A stretch of 64,000 nucleotides of DNA from Forficula auricularia (GCA_024734495.1 JALMQS010000061.1:10622605-10686604); one strand, 5' to 3'. Shown: positions 52,001-62,514, numbered from the stretch's first letter. A program made the numbers and translations. The notes: generated from the sequence alone by a model not told the origin.

Positions 52001-55000
52001 TGGTGCTAGGGTAGTTGGAAGAATATGGGATGACTGTAGTAATATAGTAGTATAGTTCAAATAATTTAATTTGTCTATCTGTACCTGACCATAGCACAAG
52101 CATATGATCCACATCGTTCTGAAAGATTTCTTGACCTTCAAAATTATATTAAATATGGATATTATTTGTAATATTATATTATACATATTATATATATTAT
52201 CATATTATACAATAAGCCAACATTTTTTTAAACCTATATAACATAGGTATAAACTAATCTAGGTTATCAAAACGTGTATGTAACTTAAGTATGTTTTTTA
52301 ATTACTATTTATTTATCATTTTTTACAGCGGACTTACATTATGCCGCATCGGACTTAAAATAATAATTTGTTAAATAATTATTAGCTCACCGAAATTGTT
52401 CTGATTCCGAAGTGCGAATCCGGATTGCTTTCAATTGAATAAATAATATTCTAATAATGTTAATTAAAAAGCATAAATTATTCTGAAAAAGAAAAATTAT
52501 TTCAAATTTAATTTCCATATATAATATATTATGTCAATCTTAAAACGAAAAGAAAAGGGTAAATATGCAATATTTTTTTTTCAATAAAACTCATATATAG
52601 TAGATAAAAATTTTGAACATAATATATATATACATATACCTATATATATGAATTTTATTTTAAAACTATAAAATTAAATTTATCATTAGATAACAAAATT
52701 GCAAATAATTTGATTTAATCTAAAATTATATCCACTCAACTTGCCAAAAAATAAATTCAGGGACTTAAAACCAAATAAGGATTAAGGATTTATGGAGCGA
52801 GAAAATTTCATCTAGTTAGCACATTAGCAGGAGGATAGAAACGGTTTTACTCCAAGAAGAGGTCAAAACTTTGGAGGAACAAGGGGGTCAATTATTTCCC
52901 TCATTCACTTTACCCAGTTTCTCCCTCCCCTTAATTCACTCACTTTTTGAATAAGAATTTTTAGTCACGTAGTTGATTTGGGAAATAAATATGTGGGAAG
53001 TTAAGCAAAGGAAGGTAAAAATAATAAATGTTTTTGTAATAATTATTATAATTCGCTCAATTGTTTTTTCTGGATAGCCAAAATAATTCATTTATTTACT
53101 TCCAAAAATATTAACGTATTTTTCGCCGTATAAGACGCACCGGCATATAAGACGCACCCAATTTTAAAGGAGGCAAATCTAGAAAATAGTGGGCTTTTAT
53201 ATTTGCCGTATAAGACGCAGGCACTCCCCCCCCCCCCCCGATTTTAGAGAGAAAAAGTGCGTCTTATACGGCGAAAAATACGGTAATTAAATGATTTTAA
53301 AGAATTTATGGTAAATAAGATAAACAATTAATGTGTATTAAATCATATGTAATTTCTGATAAACCTATCTATTTTGAACAAAATCGGTTGAGTTTGGTTG
53401 TGTTTTAACAATTAAATACATATATTCAAAAAACTTATGATGAAAAAAGTTTATTTATTTATTACAACTTTTGGCATGAAAAAAGTTTAAAAATCCAAAT
53501 GAAACGTAACGCTGATTTATGAAATGTAGGCTCCAGAATATCAGACTTTTAAAAATACGTGAATTGAATGAGAATCCATTTGAACATTTTCTTTCTGTTT
53601 TTCTTATTGCTTGAATTAATTAGTATATATTTATTTTTTAAGCTTAATAGTTTTTGATAGATTAGTTTTTATTTATTGTTTTATATTATTAAATTTATTT
53701 TAATAATATTTAATAAAATATACAGGGTGATTCACGGCCGGTGGCACGTTAGACGTTTATGGAAAACGGAACGGAGGATTTTTCTGAAAATTTAGCACCT
53801 TACATTTTCTTACCTGTTGTATCGATCTAAAATATTTTCAGCATTGCGATGTTTCGGCTTACATCGAAAAGTCGTAGCAACTTTATTTTTTTAAATGGAA
53901 CACCCAGTATATTAACACGTTTTTAGAACCGCTCTTTTATTAAATTACTTTTTTGTTAATATTGTCCTAAACCTATCTCTATCGGTTTTTGAGCTAAAAA
54001 ATAATTTATGTTAAATTTGGTCCAAAACATGGCCCTAATTAAACTTAAATAAATTAGTTCTCTCAATTCATGCAAATTTGATAGTTTTGTGGTAGTTTAG
54101 ACAAACCCGAAGTATTTAATTTACGTCGAGAAATCGACTCCATATTATACAGGGCGTGCTAAGATTACTATTATTTCCGTTATTCATAAAAGGGGTCAAA
54201 AGTTCATTTTTTCAAATGAGACCCCCTTAATATTACTTAATAAATTGAAAAACGAAGAAAATGCTTTAAGAGGATATATATATGAAATTATTATTTTTTT
54301 ATTTTTTTTATTTATTTAATGTCACCGGGAACAAAGCCCATTTAGACAGCACATAAGGTAAAGTGTTAGATTGAAATTATTTAGAGGACAACCTCTTTGT
54401 TTCTCTTTGTGAATCAACAACTCTGCTACTCTCGGCAAAACAAAAACTTTTCAATTAAATCAACAAACTGTCATAAGCTTGATATTTCCATGGTTAGTTA
54501 AAATCAAATTCATTAAAAAGTAATTTTTCACGAAAAAGCGGCTTTATTAAGTAAACTTGATGTTTTAGGTATAGGGACATGATATATCCTATTAAAGGAT
54601 TTTTCTTCGTCTTTCAATTTATTAAGTAATATACAGGGGGTCTCATTTGAAAAAATGAACTTTTGACTCCTTTTATGAATAACGGAAATAATAGTAATCT
54701 TAGCACGCCCTGTATAATATGGAGTCGATTTCTCGACGTAAATTAAATACTTCGGGTCTGTCTAAACTACCACCAAAATATCAACTTTTCATGAATTGAG
54801 AGCACTAATTTATTTAAGTTTAATTAGGGCCATGTTTTGGACCATATTTAACATAAATTATTTTTTATCTCAAAAACCGATAGAGATAGGTATAGGACAA
54901 AATTAACAAAAAAGTATTTTAATAAAAGAGCGGTTCTAAAAATGTGTTAATATACGGGGTGTTCCATTAAAAAAAATAAAGTTGCTACGACTTTTCGATG

Positions 55001-58000
55001 GAAGCCGAAACGTCGCAATGCTGAAAATATTTTAGATCGATAGAACAGGTAAATAAGGTGCTAAATTTTCAGAAAAATCCTGCCTTCCGTTTTCCATAAA
55101 TGTCTAACGTGCCACCGACCGTGAATCACCCTGTATATGCGATCATCTTCTGAAGCATTTTTTTCTTTTCTTTTTAAATATTACTTATATTTTATTTATT
55201 TATTTTTATTTTATTAATGGAATATAAAAATTGCTTATATTATTGATAATTATATAATTAATTTGATTTTTTTACTTACAATAAGACTAAACAAACATGG
55301 CCCATATAACAGCCATTCGAGATTTTCAATGGGTTGAGTCCAAGGCACTTTATGGTTCATTCGTAAAAGACTATAAATTGTTACGAATATAAGTGGAAGA
55401 CCTGAAAAAGATAAATCATTTTTAATGTTTTCACTAATGATAATATTGTAATTATGAAATCAAAAAAACTCAACGAAATCAAAAATTAGCACTAATAAGT
55501 ATTTTATTCTTCTAGTATTAGTGAAATAATTTTAAATTAATTTTATAATTTTTCTCATTAATATATCAAAGAATAATATCAATGAAAATTGTTTTTGACC
55601 GCGCTTATTTGAAAAAGATATTTATCGCGAGACTACTGCGGGTTACGCTATTGGAGTCTGCTATTAATGAGAAAAATTATAAAATTTATTTAACATTATT
55701 ATTTCAAGTTAGAAATATATAAGTTCAGATATTATTTTCACTCAATATTTGACAAAAATTCCCTGCATTTGATTCGCAATTGAATCAAATGTAGAAAACA
55801 TTCGATTGAAATAATTTTAATTAGTTTTTAATATAATCTCAACCTTCAAAATCATACATACCCCAACCAATGCACATCAAAATCCTCATATCTTTTTCTT
55901 TAGCGAAAGCTGTAGCCAAAAGTCCGTGAAGATAAAATCCTTCATTAAGCATCCAAAAATAATTGCTAATCCTGAAATATCGTTGACAAAATACAAGAAT
56001 TGTTGCACTTATCTATAAAAACAAAACATAAGACAAACTAGATTTAGAAAATGTTTAAAGTTTAAATGAATAATTTATTATAATATAACTTACTTGTTCA
56101 TTGTAAATGTAGGGATTTACCATCTGACAAATTTTAAGAACAATAACAATAACAGCATGAAAAAGTAATGATAGTGAAAGTTGGGCATGAATGGCAAATC
56201 GCTTTGCTCTGAGTGGTCTGAAAATATTAAAAATTACATAAATATTATTAATTAATAATGTTTAATTTATTTATTGATCAAATTTTTCTAAATATTTAAA
56301 TAAAAATAGTTAGGTAGTTTTGATTTTCGAAAAAGATGGAATTTTTTTGAAAATTTTAACACTGAAAAAATTTCTTCGTTAACGAAATATTTATTTAACT
56401 ATTTATTTTCTCCCGATTCAGATAAATCATGATGATAGGCTTCTAAGAGGACAAATGATTAAATAAATCAATTCAGAGTTGGCACAACATCAATCGCGAC
56501 ATTTCGTTGTTAATCAAAGTTTCCTTAGGCATCAATAGCTACTATATAACACATTTCATTTTTGATTATAAATACCTTGCTATTAATTGTTAATTAATAG
56601 TTTTCTCTCATGTGTCTATCAAAAGCTAACTCACAATTGAACATAATTTATTTATTCAGAAATCAATCTAAAATTCCAGTTAAAATTGCAACATCTAATA
56701 GCGATTTTGGCTATATGGCTATATAGTAAGTTGACCTACAGATAAGTTTAAGAGCTAATATACGGTCTTTTGGTGAATTTTAGCATTTTCTAAATTAATT
56801 ACTAGCCCCTGGAGGGGAGCGTCTCGTTTTATGGTTAAAATTTATATAGATAATAGCTGACCCGACCACGCGTTGCTGTGATAATAATAGTTTTGAAAAT
56901 AAATTGAAAATGCAAATAATTATAGAATAGGTATTAAAACAGTAAATGAATTATATATTACTTGTCAAAATTGTTCCCTTAACCAAAAATAATATTGACA
57001 GTTGAAAGATTTTCTAAAAAAGCTATTATCGGCCATCTTGTTTGTTTGCTTTTGCCCCCCAGAGAGGCGCTGGCGTTGTTTCCTCTAAAAAATATGTTTT
57101 AGATGCCACAGGTGTGATATCTATAAAAACACTATATATAAAAACACTCGTGTTTTTGAATATAATGTTGTGTGAAAATTTCAAAGAAATCGGTGAACAA
57201 CTTTCGGAGATCCTTCAACGTATCACTTAAGCTTAACAGTACATTTTTATTTATATAGATGTTATATGCATCACACTGGGATTGATTAAGAGAGCCTAGA
57301 AGGGGTTAATGGGCATATGCAAAAGTTATACTACTTATTTCTACCACGAAAACAAAAACCTTAATAGCAATAAATACCTGTAAAGGAAAAAAATGAGCAA
57401 AGCTGGTCCAAGTGATAGGGCAGACATGATGTATGCTGTTAATCTTGTTATTTCGCGAGACCATATTCGAGTGAATTGGGCACACTCAAGGAAATCCGTC
57501 CACTCTTTATTTCTTTCCGAAAACCATTTTCCATTTTTTAAGCAGGTTTTAAAAGAAGCTAAAATTATATATACTAGTATACCATTATATAATAACGAAC
57601 CTAAACATATTGCAATTATCTTTTTTAAATTATTTATGAAATATCAAGTATTTGATTGTTTTAAAGAGTAAAATTATTCATATCAATTAACAATAGGTAA
57701 ACTATAAATGATGAAATTCGTATAGAAACATATTAACTTACACGAATCTTTACATGGCTGTTCAAAGTCCTGGAACCAAATATATTCAGGACATGATCCT
57801 TCTAAGATTTCTCCCGGATTTGCATCAGACCAACATTGCCAGCCGTCCCATGTAGATGGGCAGGAGAAATTAACGTCATATGTGTATAAAGCATTTATTG
57901 ATGTATTTTCAGTTTCTAAAAACAAAAATAAAAAAATATAAATATATACATATCGTCGCTGATCTTACAAAACCTCGGAGGTCCTAAATTCAAAGTTTGA

Positions 58001-61000
58001 CAGAAAACAAGACAAACCATTTTAAATACAAATACAATGCAATATTTATTATTTGTCCTTAGCGTAAATTGGAATAGAAAAATAAGGTTTCAATAGACAG
58101 ACGCGCCGTGAAAAGTTGGTCGATATAAACGTATAATACGTATTTGACCAAACATCGGACTTACGAGGTTTTGTAAGATCAGCGACGATATATTCCCAAA
58201 GCATTCGCACTTTGTTTACATACGGACTTTACTCATCCTAATAATAAGTTACATTTTTGCAAGAGTTTTGTTGTTTCTAACCGATTTCGAGTGCAACTCA
58301 GTCGAAATTTACGAACGAAATGTAATAATAATCTAAAATTCAGATTCTAAATAATAATACAATAGAGTCCCGAAAACTCCGCACTCGAAAACTCGGCAGT
58401 CCGAATAACTCGGTGACACCCTGTCAGAGCGAAAAAAAAAACCCATTTTCATGTTGTAAAGGCTCAATGCCTTCATAAAGTACGTAATTTTCGCTTCAGA
58501 GATTCGAGAAACATGCACAATCTTAAAAGGAAAAACTTACTAGTTTGTACTTGTTGAATGCAACATTTTGTAGCAGCTTCACAGCATTGTTTCCATCTTT
58601 TAAAAGCTCCATCAGAAATGAAAGAATCGTATAATTCTTGACTAAAATTATTTGGATTCGGAGCAACTAAATTCTACAAAAATAATGTAAAAAATCAAAC
58701 TATATTTTTAATAGAAAGTTCAACTACAATTACTCTATGTTATTATCCAACATATTATGTATTATTTTAACAATAAATATAATGAAAATTTAATTAATTT
58801 TATAAAGTAAATTTAATGTTCCAAAGGTAAAAAGTTAAAAATCAATGATTTTTAAAAGAAACATATATTTGTACATAGCTATAGATCAGTGGTCTTCAAA
58901 CTTTCTCGTCTCACGGAACCCTTAGAAATATAAGATTTTTTCGGGAAACCCCATCCTACTCTTAGAAAAATATATCTTAAAAATAATTTTGAAAGTAAAT
59001 CAATATGTCTAGGGTACTTTATGTAAAGTCAATTAAATAAAAGTATTGTATTTTTTATTAAAAAATTAATGTAATTTACTCATTAATAGGATAAGGCATG
59101 CACAGCTGCGAACGAATCGGCAGCCCACACACGAAGCTTCTGATTAATTTTCAAATATAATTAAATGTATTTTTATATTTTTTAGTTAATAAACACTAGT
59201 CAACTTGTGTGAGTGCTTTATAATTTTCTTTTCGAGTTTTTATTATGACTCGTGGAACACCCAAAGATGTACCGCGGAACTCAGTTCGAAGCACACTATT
59301 GATGGACGGTGTTGAAGAAGTTTCAAATGAAACGAAAATGTAGGTATATTTTAGTTTTATTTCAATTAATAAATTAGTAAAACAGCTAATAAAAGGTCGT
59401 TTTAGTATCAAGAGATAGAAGACTGTCTGAGCGTGTCTAAGAATTGAATTCTCTTGAAATTGTATTTATTTATTTGCTTATCTACTGTCTTTATAATTGT
59501 CTGAAACGTAGAGGAAAATGATTTTAATCTATATTTCATTATTCGTGTCCATGATTTATAATTAAAGGAATCGTAGGGAGTTGGACAAGACTTTAAATTA
59601 AATTAAATACAAGTTTTGATTAAATATGCCTTACGTTTCGTTGCTGTTTTGCAACTTCTTCAGTGGCTCATTTATTAAACTTATTTGTCAGGATTTTTTA
59701 CTACGAGAAAAAACATTTCAAACAGTATTCTTTTTTCTATTACAATTCATTCAATTCATCAACTAACATAAAATATAAACCTTTTAAACAAATTAATTGT
59801 TTTTTGTCAAAAAACTAAAAGAATCAAATTGAACAAAGAAATTTTTTAAAGATGTCATTAAGAAGATTATTGTGTAATATTATGTATTATTTAAGCTATA
59901 TTTTATTTATTTATTTTTTATCTGTTTAACCGTGTCTCTGGGGGAGTCGGGTTGGCCGAGCTGGCTAAGGCGCTGGGCTCGCTTCAGAATCGTTGGGACG
60001 ATGTTCAAGCGCCAGATTCGAGCCTGCCTAGCATATAAAATTTCTTCCGGCTAAAACTCGGGTCCCTCACTAACCCTACTGACACTTTACTGATGTGCTG
60101 TCTAAATAGGCTTTGCACCCGATGACAATAAATAAATAAAAAACAAAAACAAGAACATGCCTGAGATACTCAAATTTCCAGATAATTCAAAATAGAAATA
60201 TAGTATAAAGTTGGTAGCAGAAAAATTAAATAGATTTAGGGCTTTCAGCTTCAGAACTTCTGGTTCAAAAATGCATAAAACTCAGAAAAAATTGAATTGT
60301 TAAACAATTTGAATTGAGCGTATCGAATCTTAAGTTTTAACTTTTTTCTCCAATTTTATTTTTAAAACAAAATAAAATTATCACTAATTTGTAATAATAT
60401 TATATTAATAAAATAATAAGTTGACAAATTTATATCCATAATGGCACATAAGCTGTTTTTTTAGGGTTAATATTTTCTCATAGAAATAACTAAATTAAAA
60501 GAAAAATAATAATAAAACTAAAAAATCAAGTTTTCTTATCTTTTGAACTAGTCTACGATTGATTACAACATAATATGATTAAAATGTTAAAAGTAAACTT
60601 AAGAGTAATCGAAATTATATTATCAGCGTTCGTATTGCGTATATTCGGATTGTTAGACTATTATTTTTAATTCTAACTCTTATTTTGAGATCGTTTCTAA
60701 GGATTATACAAATAAAATTCTTTCTTTTGTGTAATTAAAGAGATGCGTTCGTGGCGACCTCCCAAGAACGGTCAAGGCAACGATATTTTTCGTTTGATTT
60801 ATTATTCAAATAAAGCAATGGGAGTAATTTTTATTTGATCTTACGACACTAAAATTCTTCAAAATTGTTATTAATACTTAGTACTTGACAAATATATCTA
60901 TATATCTAATCTAATTGATATATTCCATTAGTTTTAAAGAAATAATTTCTTTAACGAAATATTGTAAGAAATGTATGAAAATAATCTGATTTAAATATTT

Positions 61001-62250
61001 TACTATCAATTTGCCACTAGAGAATCTATATTCTAAAAACTAAAAATAAAATTGAAAATTTTTGTGCCGAGGAGTAGCAGAATTTTTAAAGGAGACAATA
61101 AAAGAGTGTGTCTTCTGCTGGAATTATAAACTTTATTTATAAAGAGACTATAGTTTCGAGGGCTTTGCTCTCTTCATCAGTCTATTACAATTGATTCACA
61201 GGAATTAATGTATAATTCGTACATGATGAAGAGAGCAAAGCCCTCGAAACTATAGTCTCGTTATAAATAAAATTTATAATTCCAGCAGAAGACACACTAT
61301 TTTATTGTCTCCTTTAAACTAAAAATAGTTTATTGAAGAAAAAAGTAAAATTGTTTAGACTGAATAACCTGCCTAAAATTTTTTGAGAATTTGTGCAATT
61401 TTGAATGTTATATCCCTTAGAAAGTTATTACCTTAAAAGATAGTTTATGTCCTAAATAACTTTTAAGAAGTTAGGTGATTGTTCTAGGTGAAACATTTTA
61501 ATATAATAATTTATAATTATATGTCCTAAAGCCTACTAGTAACAAATTATTTTGAAATCGAAAAAAAATTAAATATATAAATTAAAACACCACTCTTTAC
61601 ATGGCGAAACTGAGGAAAGTGATTTAGAAAAGAGATACTTGGCATAGAGGTGAGGTTTAATAATACAAACTTGAAAGCCACATTTCAGCTCACTATCTAA
61701 AGCCGTTCAAAAGTTCCATTTTAACGATTCAATTCTGATTCTGATTTCATTGTTTTTTTAACCAGACGACCTGAAACTACAGAAAGCTCGAAATTAGTTA
61801 TTCGTTATGGAAATACAGTATATAGATATATAAACTTGCGTTTTTGAGTTATAGTGATCCAAACATACGGACCCATAAATGTGGACAAAAAAATAAGGGG
61901 CTTGAAAATAAATTTTCTCCACATTTCATAAGTAATGAAAAATTGAACATTTTTGGGTGATATCAATGAAGTGGGGGCCAGACGGGCAAGCAAGCATTAA
62001 TTTCATATTCGATTGAATGGTATACCTGAGTGACATTTGGCCAGGGAGGAATGAGCCAGCCTGTTCGATTGTCCACCTTCCATTTGTAAACAAATTCACT
62101 TTGCGGCATATAAAAGAGACATTCGCCGCATGTGAAACGATTGAATTCCTCAGGTCGCAAGTAAATTCCATCACGTAATCGGCAGAGATTAGTATCCAGA
62201 CTTAAGATTTCATTAACAAAAATAAGGAATATTCCACACGTTCGTATCAT
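48875..62250 (-). CDS. Class B (secretin-type) neuropeptide G-protein-coupled receptor, complete, ten exons
   Basis: 493-residue plasma-membrane receptor. Exons on the minus strand: 62250-62026, 58673-58541, 57915-57742, 57558-57378, 56217-56094, 56012-55862, 55401-55280, 52482-52391, 49482-49341 and 49012-48875. All introns are GT-AG and phases agree. Landmarks: signal peptide (about 1-17), a Cys-rich N-terminal segment with CCEAATKCC, hormone-receptor domain with WDGWQCW (about 142-148), CPEY and CLKNGKW, then seven helices: RPLRAKRFAIHAQL (TM2), NYFWMLNEGFYLH (TM3), GWGLPLIFV (TM4), FLINIIRILF (TM5), KTVKAILLLQTLLG (TM6) and AFCYTNGEV (TM7), with a short tail. Peptide ligand and G-protein coupling are inferred from the family. 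Odd: the TM3-top Cys is Ala, the loop-2 CW is PW, and the TM6 P-x-x-G reads TLLG. Subfamily not assigned; relatives of PDF, DH31 and hector receptors are possible. An AG 15 bp before the ATG suggests a 5' UTR intron. Confidence 0.94.
49341..49482 (-). CDS. Class B GPCR exon 9 (residues 401-448): TM6 and third outer loop
   Basis: TTCTAG|AAAAAC to TACAG|GTGATT. KTVKAILLLQTLLGIHYLVT is TM6; Pro of the P-x-x-G hinge is Thr. DYLLDGLQ begins TM7. Confidence 0.93.
50124..50157 (-). ncRNA. Hammerhead-like motif downstream of a Penelope-like endonuclease relic
   Basis: Minus strand: TTGATGA (first C lost), spacer T, GGA(C), loop, CTCCC, GAAA, TATACCGAG. It lies just 3' of the GIY-YIG relic on the same strand, where Penelope terminal repeats are expected. 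Confidence 0.4.
50640..51780. mobile_element. Repeat with GACTTCAAAAA-type ends inserted in the Penelope relic
   Basis: The left part is a palindrome (arms about 50670-50790 and 50865-50995 with CTAAATTAGATAATTATTTT and complement). The right end CTTTTTTGAAGTCGGTTAA is the inverse of TTAACCGACTTCAAAAAAGG at about 26447, so both are ends of one dispersed insect-type repeat. No coding capacity. Confidence 0.6.
51525..51706. repeat. Two-copy tandem duplication, unit about 90 bp
   Basis: GGAAACTATACTAAACCTCG, ACCCAATTCAAAAAAATCC and GATCGGTTCACAATTGTC occur twice in direct order with almost no change. Confidence 0.88.
52391..52482 (-). CDS. Class B GPCR exon 8 (residues 371-400): TM5
   Basis: TTTTTCAG|AATAAT to TTTCG|GTGAGC, 92 bp, phase 0 in and phase 2 out. 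It encodes NNLCFLINIIRILFIQLKAI, a typical class B TM5. It sits alone between repeat clusters, 2.8 kb from exon 7. Confidence 0.92.
53115..53282. mobile_element. Small MITE with CGTATTTTTCGCCGTATAAG ends
   Basis: Perfect 26-bp inverted termini (53115-53140 and 53257-53282), 168 bp in all. The interior has additional TATAAGACGCA copies and a C-run. The terminal sequence is of pogo/Tigger style. Confidence 0.88.
53723..55133. mobile_element. Long-arm inverted-repeat element in GPCR intron 7, TA duplication
   Basis: Arms of about 560 bp begin CAGGGTGATTCACGG and end with the complement; TA flanks both ends. The centre (54290-54580) holds a SINE tail and the TCTGCTACTCTCGGCAAAAC module of the hammerhead elements. 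The right end is 147 bp from GPCR exon 7. No transposase. Confidence 0.9.
54295..54372 (-). repeat. SINE 3' fragment
   Basis: Inverse match of 60070-60140: shares CTGTCTAAATGGGCTTTG and GGTGACATTAAATAAATAA-type tail on the minus strand. It lacks the tRNA-like head. Confidence 0.8.
55280..55401 (-). CDS. Class B GPCR exon 7 (residues 330-370): TM4 and second outer loop
   Basis: TTTCAG|GTCTTC to CTTATT|GTAAGT. LPLIFVTIYSLLR follows the GWG of TM4, then NHKVPWTQPIENLEW. The family's CW pair in this loop is PW. Confidence 0.93.
55862..56012 (-). CDS. Class B GPCR exon 6 (residues 280-329): TM3
   Basis: TTATAG|ATAAGT to TTGGG|GTATGT. It encodes NYFWMLNEGFYLHGLL. Counting 14 residues back from this Asn, where the family has its disulfide Cys, the residue is Ala; a Cys occurs six residues later. 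Confidence 0.94.
56094..56217 (-). CDS. Class B GPCR exon 5 (residues 238-279): TM2
   Basis: TTTTCAG|ACCACT to GAACAA|GTAAGT. It encodes the first intracellular loop and TM2, with the conserved R-x-x-IH motif (RFAIHAQLSLS). Confidence 0.94.
56859..57240. repeat. Possible dispersed retroelement tail
   Basis: Contains GCTGACCCGACCACGCGTTG and AAGAAATCGGTGAACAACTT, strings of a type seen at the ends of many insect repeats. It lies in GPCR intron 4 and has no clear boundaries. Confidence 0.4.
57378..57558 (-). CDS. Class B GPCR exon 4 (residues 178-238): end of ECD and TM1
   Basis: ATTTTAG|CTTCTT to TACAG|GTATTT. FKTCLKNGKWF and EWTDFLECAQF complete the extracellular domain; LTAYIMSALSLGPALLIFFL is TM1. 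Confidence 0.94.
57742..57915 (-). CDS. Class B GPCR exon 3 (residues 120-177): hormone-receptor domain
   Basis: TTTTTAG|AAACTG to TCGT|GTAAGT. It contains CPSTWDGWQCWSDANPGE and GSCPEYIW, the hallmark of the secretin-family extracellular domain. Confidence 0.95.
57953..58188. mobile_element. TIR MITE with TCGTCGCTGATCTTACAA ends, copy B
   Basis: Same family as 5677-5931 and reversed relative to it. Termini TCGTCGCTGATCTTACAAAA and complement, TA-rich flanks. It lies 38 bp upstream of GPCR exon 3's acceptor on the minus strand. Confidence 0.88.
58541..58673 (-). CDS. Class B GPCR exon 2 (residues 76-119)
   Basis: TTTGTAG|AATTTA to ACTA|GTAAGT, phase 0 in and phase 1 out. It encodes an amphipathic helix with FKRWKQCCEAATKCCIQQ, the region that supplies the first cysteine of the hormone-receptor domain. 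Confidence 0.9.
58887..59295. mobile_element. Degraded hAT-type element
   Basis: Left end CAGTGGTCTTCAAACTTT and right end GTTCGAAGCACA, with flanks CTATAGAT and CTATTGAT (7 of 8 match). GGAACCC and CGCGGAAC strings lie inside as in related hAT elements here. In GPCR intron 1. Confidence 0.7.
59628..59663 (-). ncRNA. Hammerhead-like motif with a strong helix II
   Basis: Minus strand: CTGAAGA, spacer A, GTTGC, loop AAAACA, GCAAC, GAAACG. The 5-bp helix II is perfect and both core boxes are intact. Helix III is not evident. Confidence 0.52.
59944..60142 (+). repeat. tRNA-derived SINE
   Basis: The head resembles a class II (Leu/Ser-like) tRNA: A box TTGGCCGAGCTGGCTAAGG and B box AGATTCGAGCC. 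The body has CTTCCGGCTAAAACTCGGG and GATGTGCTGTCTAAATAGGC, and the tail is AATAAATAAATAAA. A truncated inverse copy is at 54295-54372. A Pol III promoter is present in form. Confidence 0.85.
60143..61048. other. GPCR intron 1 segment, nothing recognised
   Basis: AT-rich, no open frame or inverted ends of note. Confidence 0.5.
61146..61180 (-). ncRNA. Hammerhead-like ribozyme, minus copy
   Basis: CTGATGA, extra A, GAGAGC, AAA, GCCCTC (one A-C mismatch), GAAA, C-TATA-G, TC. Same design as 16245-16279. Confidence 0.6.
61222..61257 (+). ncRNA. Hammerhead-like ribozyme, plus copy
   Basis: CATGATGA (second core base T changed to A), then the same helix II, GAAA and C-TATA-G-TC as its mirror at 61146-61180. 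The core change probably inactivates it. Confidence 0.48.
62026..62250 (-). CDS. Class B GPCR exon 1 (residues 1-75): signal peptide and Cys-rich start
   Basis: ATG at 62250 opens a hydrophobic signal sequence (TCGIFLIFVNEILS). Next come RFTCGECLFYMPQ and GWLIPPWPNVTQ with an N-glycosylation sequon. Ends in phase 0 at CTCAG|GTATAC. If not spliced, the frame stops 20 codons later. Confidence 0.85.
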
Positions 62251-62514
62251 TCTGGTAAATTATTTCTGAAATAACAAAAATACAAAAAATAAGTTATAAA
62301 TTACATAAATAGTAGGTATTAAATAACACAAAACTAAAAAATCTCTGCACGGAATTTTATTTTTAAAAAATAAAAAACAAGTAAATGAACCTGAATATAA
62401 AGTAAAGAAAATTTTGAAAAATTTAAAATATAAAATACTAGATAGGTTTCACAAAAATAAAAGATAAGATGCATGTTTAGCACGACTCTATATATAGAGT
62501 ATACTTCGGCGGCC

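Larger units (their letters stand above)
50255..52115 (-). pseudogene. Penelope-like element relic (RT C-terminus and GIY-YIG) split by another repeat
   Basis: The minus strand from 52112 to about 51800 reads YYYITTVIPYSSNYP, FYAMFNRLINISLSRDDYRY and ELIVLHKIAENNNYRRSIIN, the usual end of Penelope RT. After an inserted repeat (about 50640-51780) the linker KKLDIIPTFYNRYNLSSIL and the endonuclease part YIGQKGRSFND, then ADHLFDNDHSPSP, follow to about 50260 with frameshifts. Confidence 0.82.
61049..61315. mobile_element. Palindromic hammerhead element 4, two opposed ribozyme motifs, 12-bp TSD
   Basis: AAACTAAAAATA flanks it at 61037-61048 and 61316-61327. A left-only module with GTGCCGAGGAGTAGCAG is followed by arms (AAAGGAGACAATAAAAGAGT, TGTGTCTTCTGCTGGAATT and complements). 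Each arm ends in a hammerhead-like motif facing the other across a 40-bp spacer. 267 bp, non-coding. Confidence 0.82.

Noticed and set aside
55000..55025. GCCGAAACGTCG inside the long inverted repeat
   Set aside because: No CTGANGA box or helix II partner; it is part of the arm sequence shared with the other arm.
57393..57671. Plus-strand frame of 92 codons
   Set aside because: It is the complement of GPCR exon 4, which has strong domain evidence on the minus strand.
59944..60030. Possible tRNA gene with A and B boxes
   Set aside because: The acceptor ends do not pair, a body and AATAAA-type tail follow, and a second truncated copy exists. It is a SINE.
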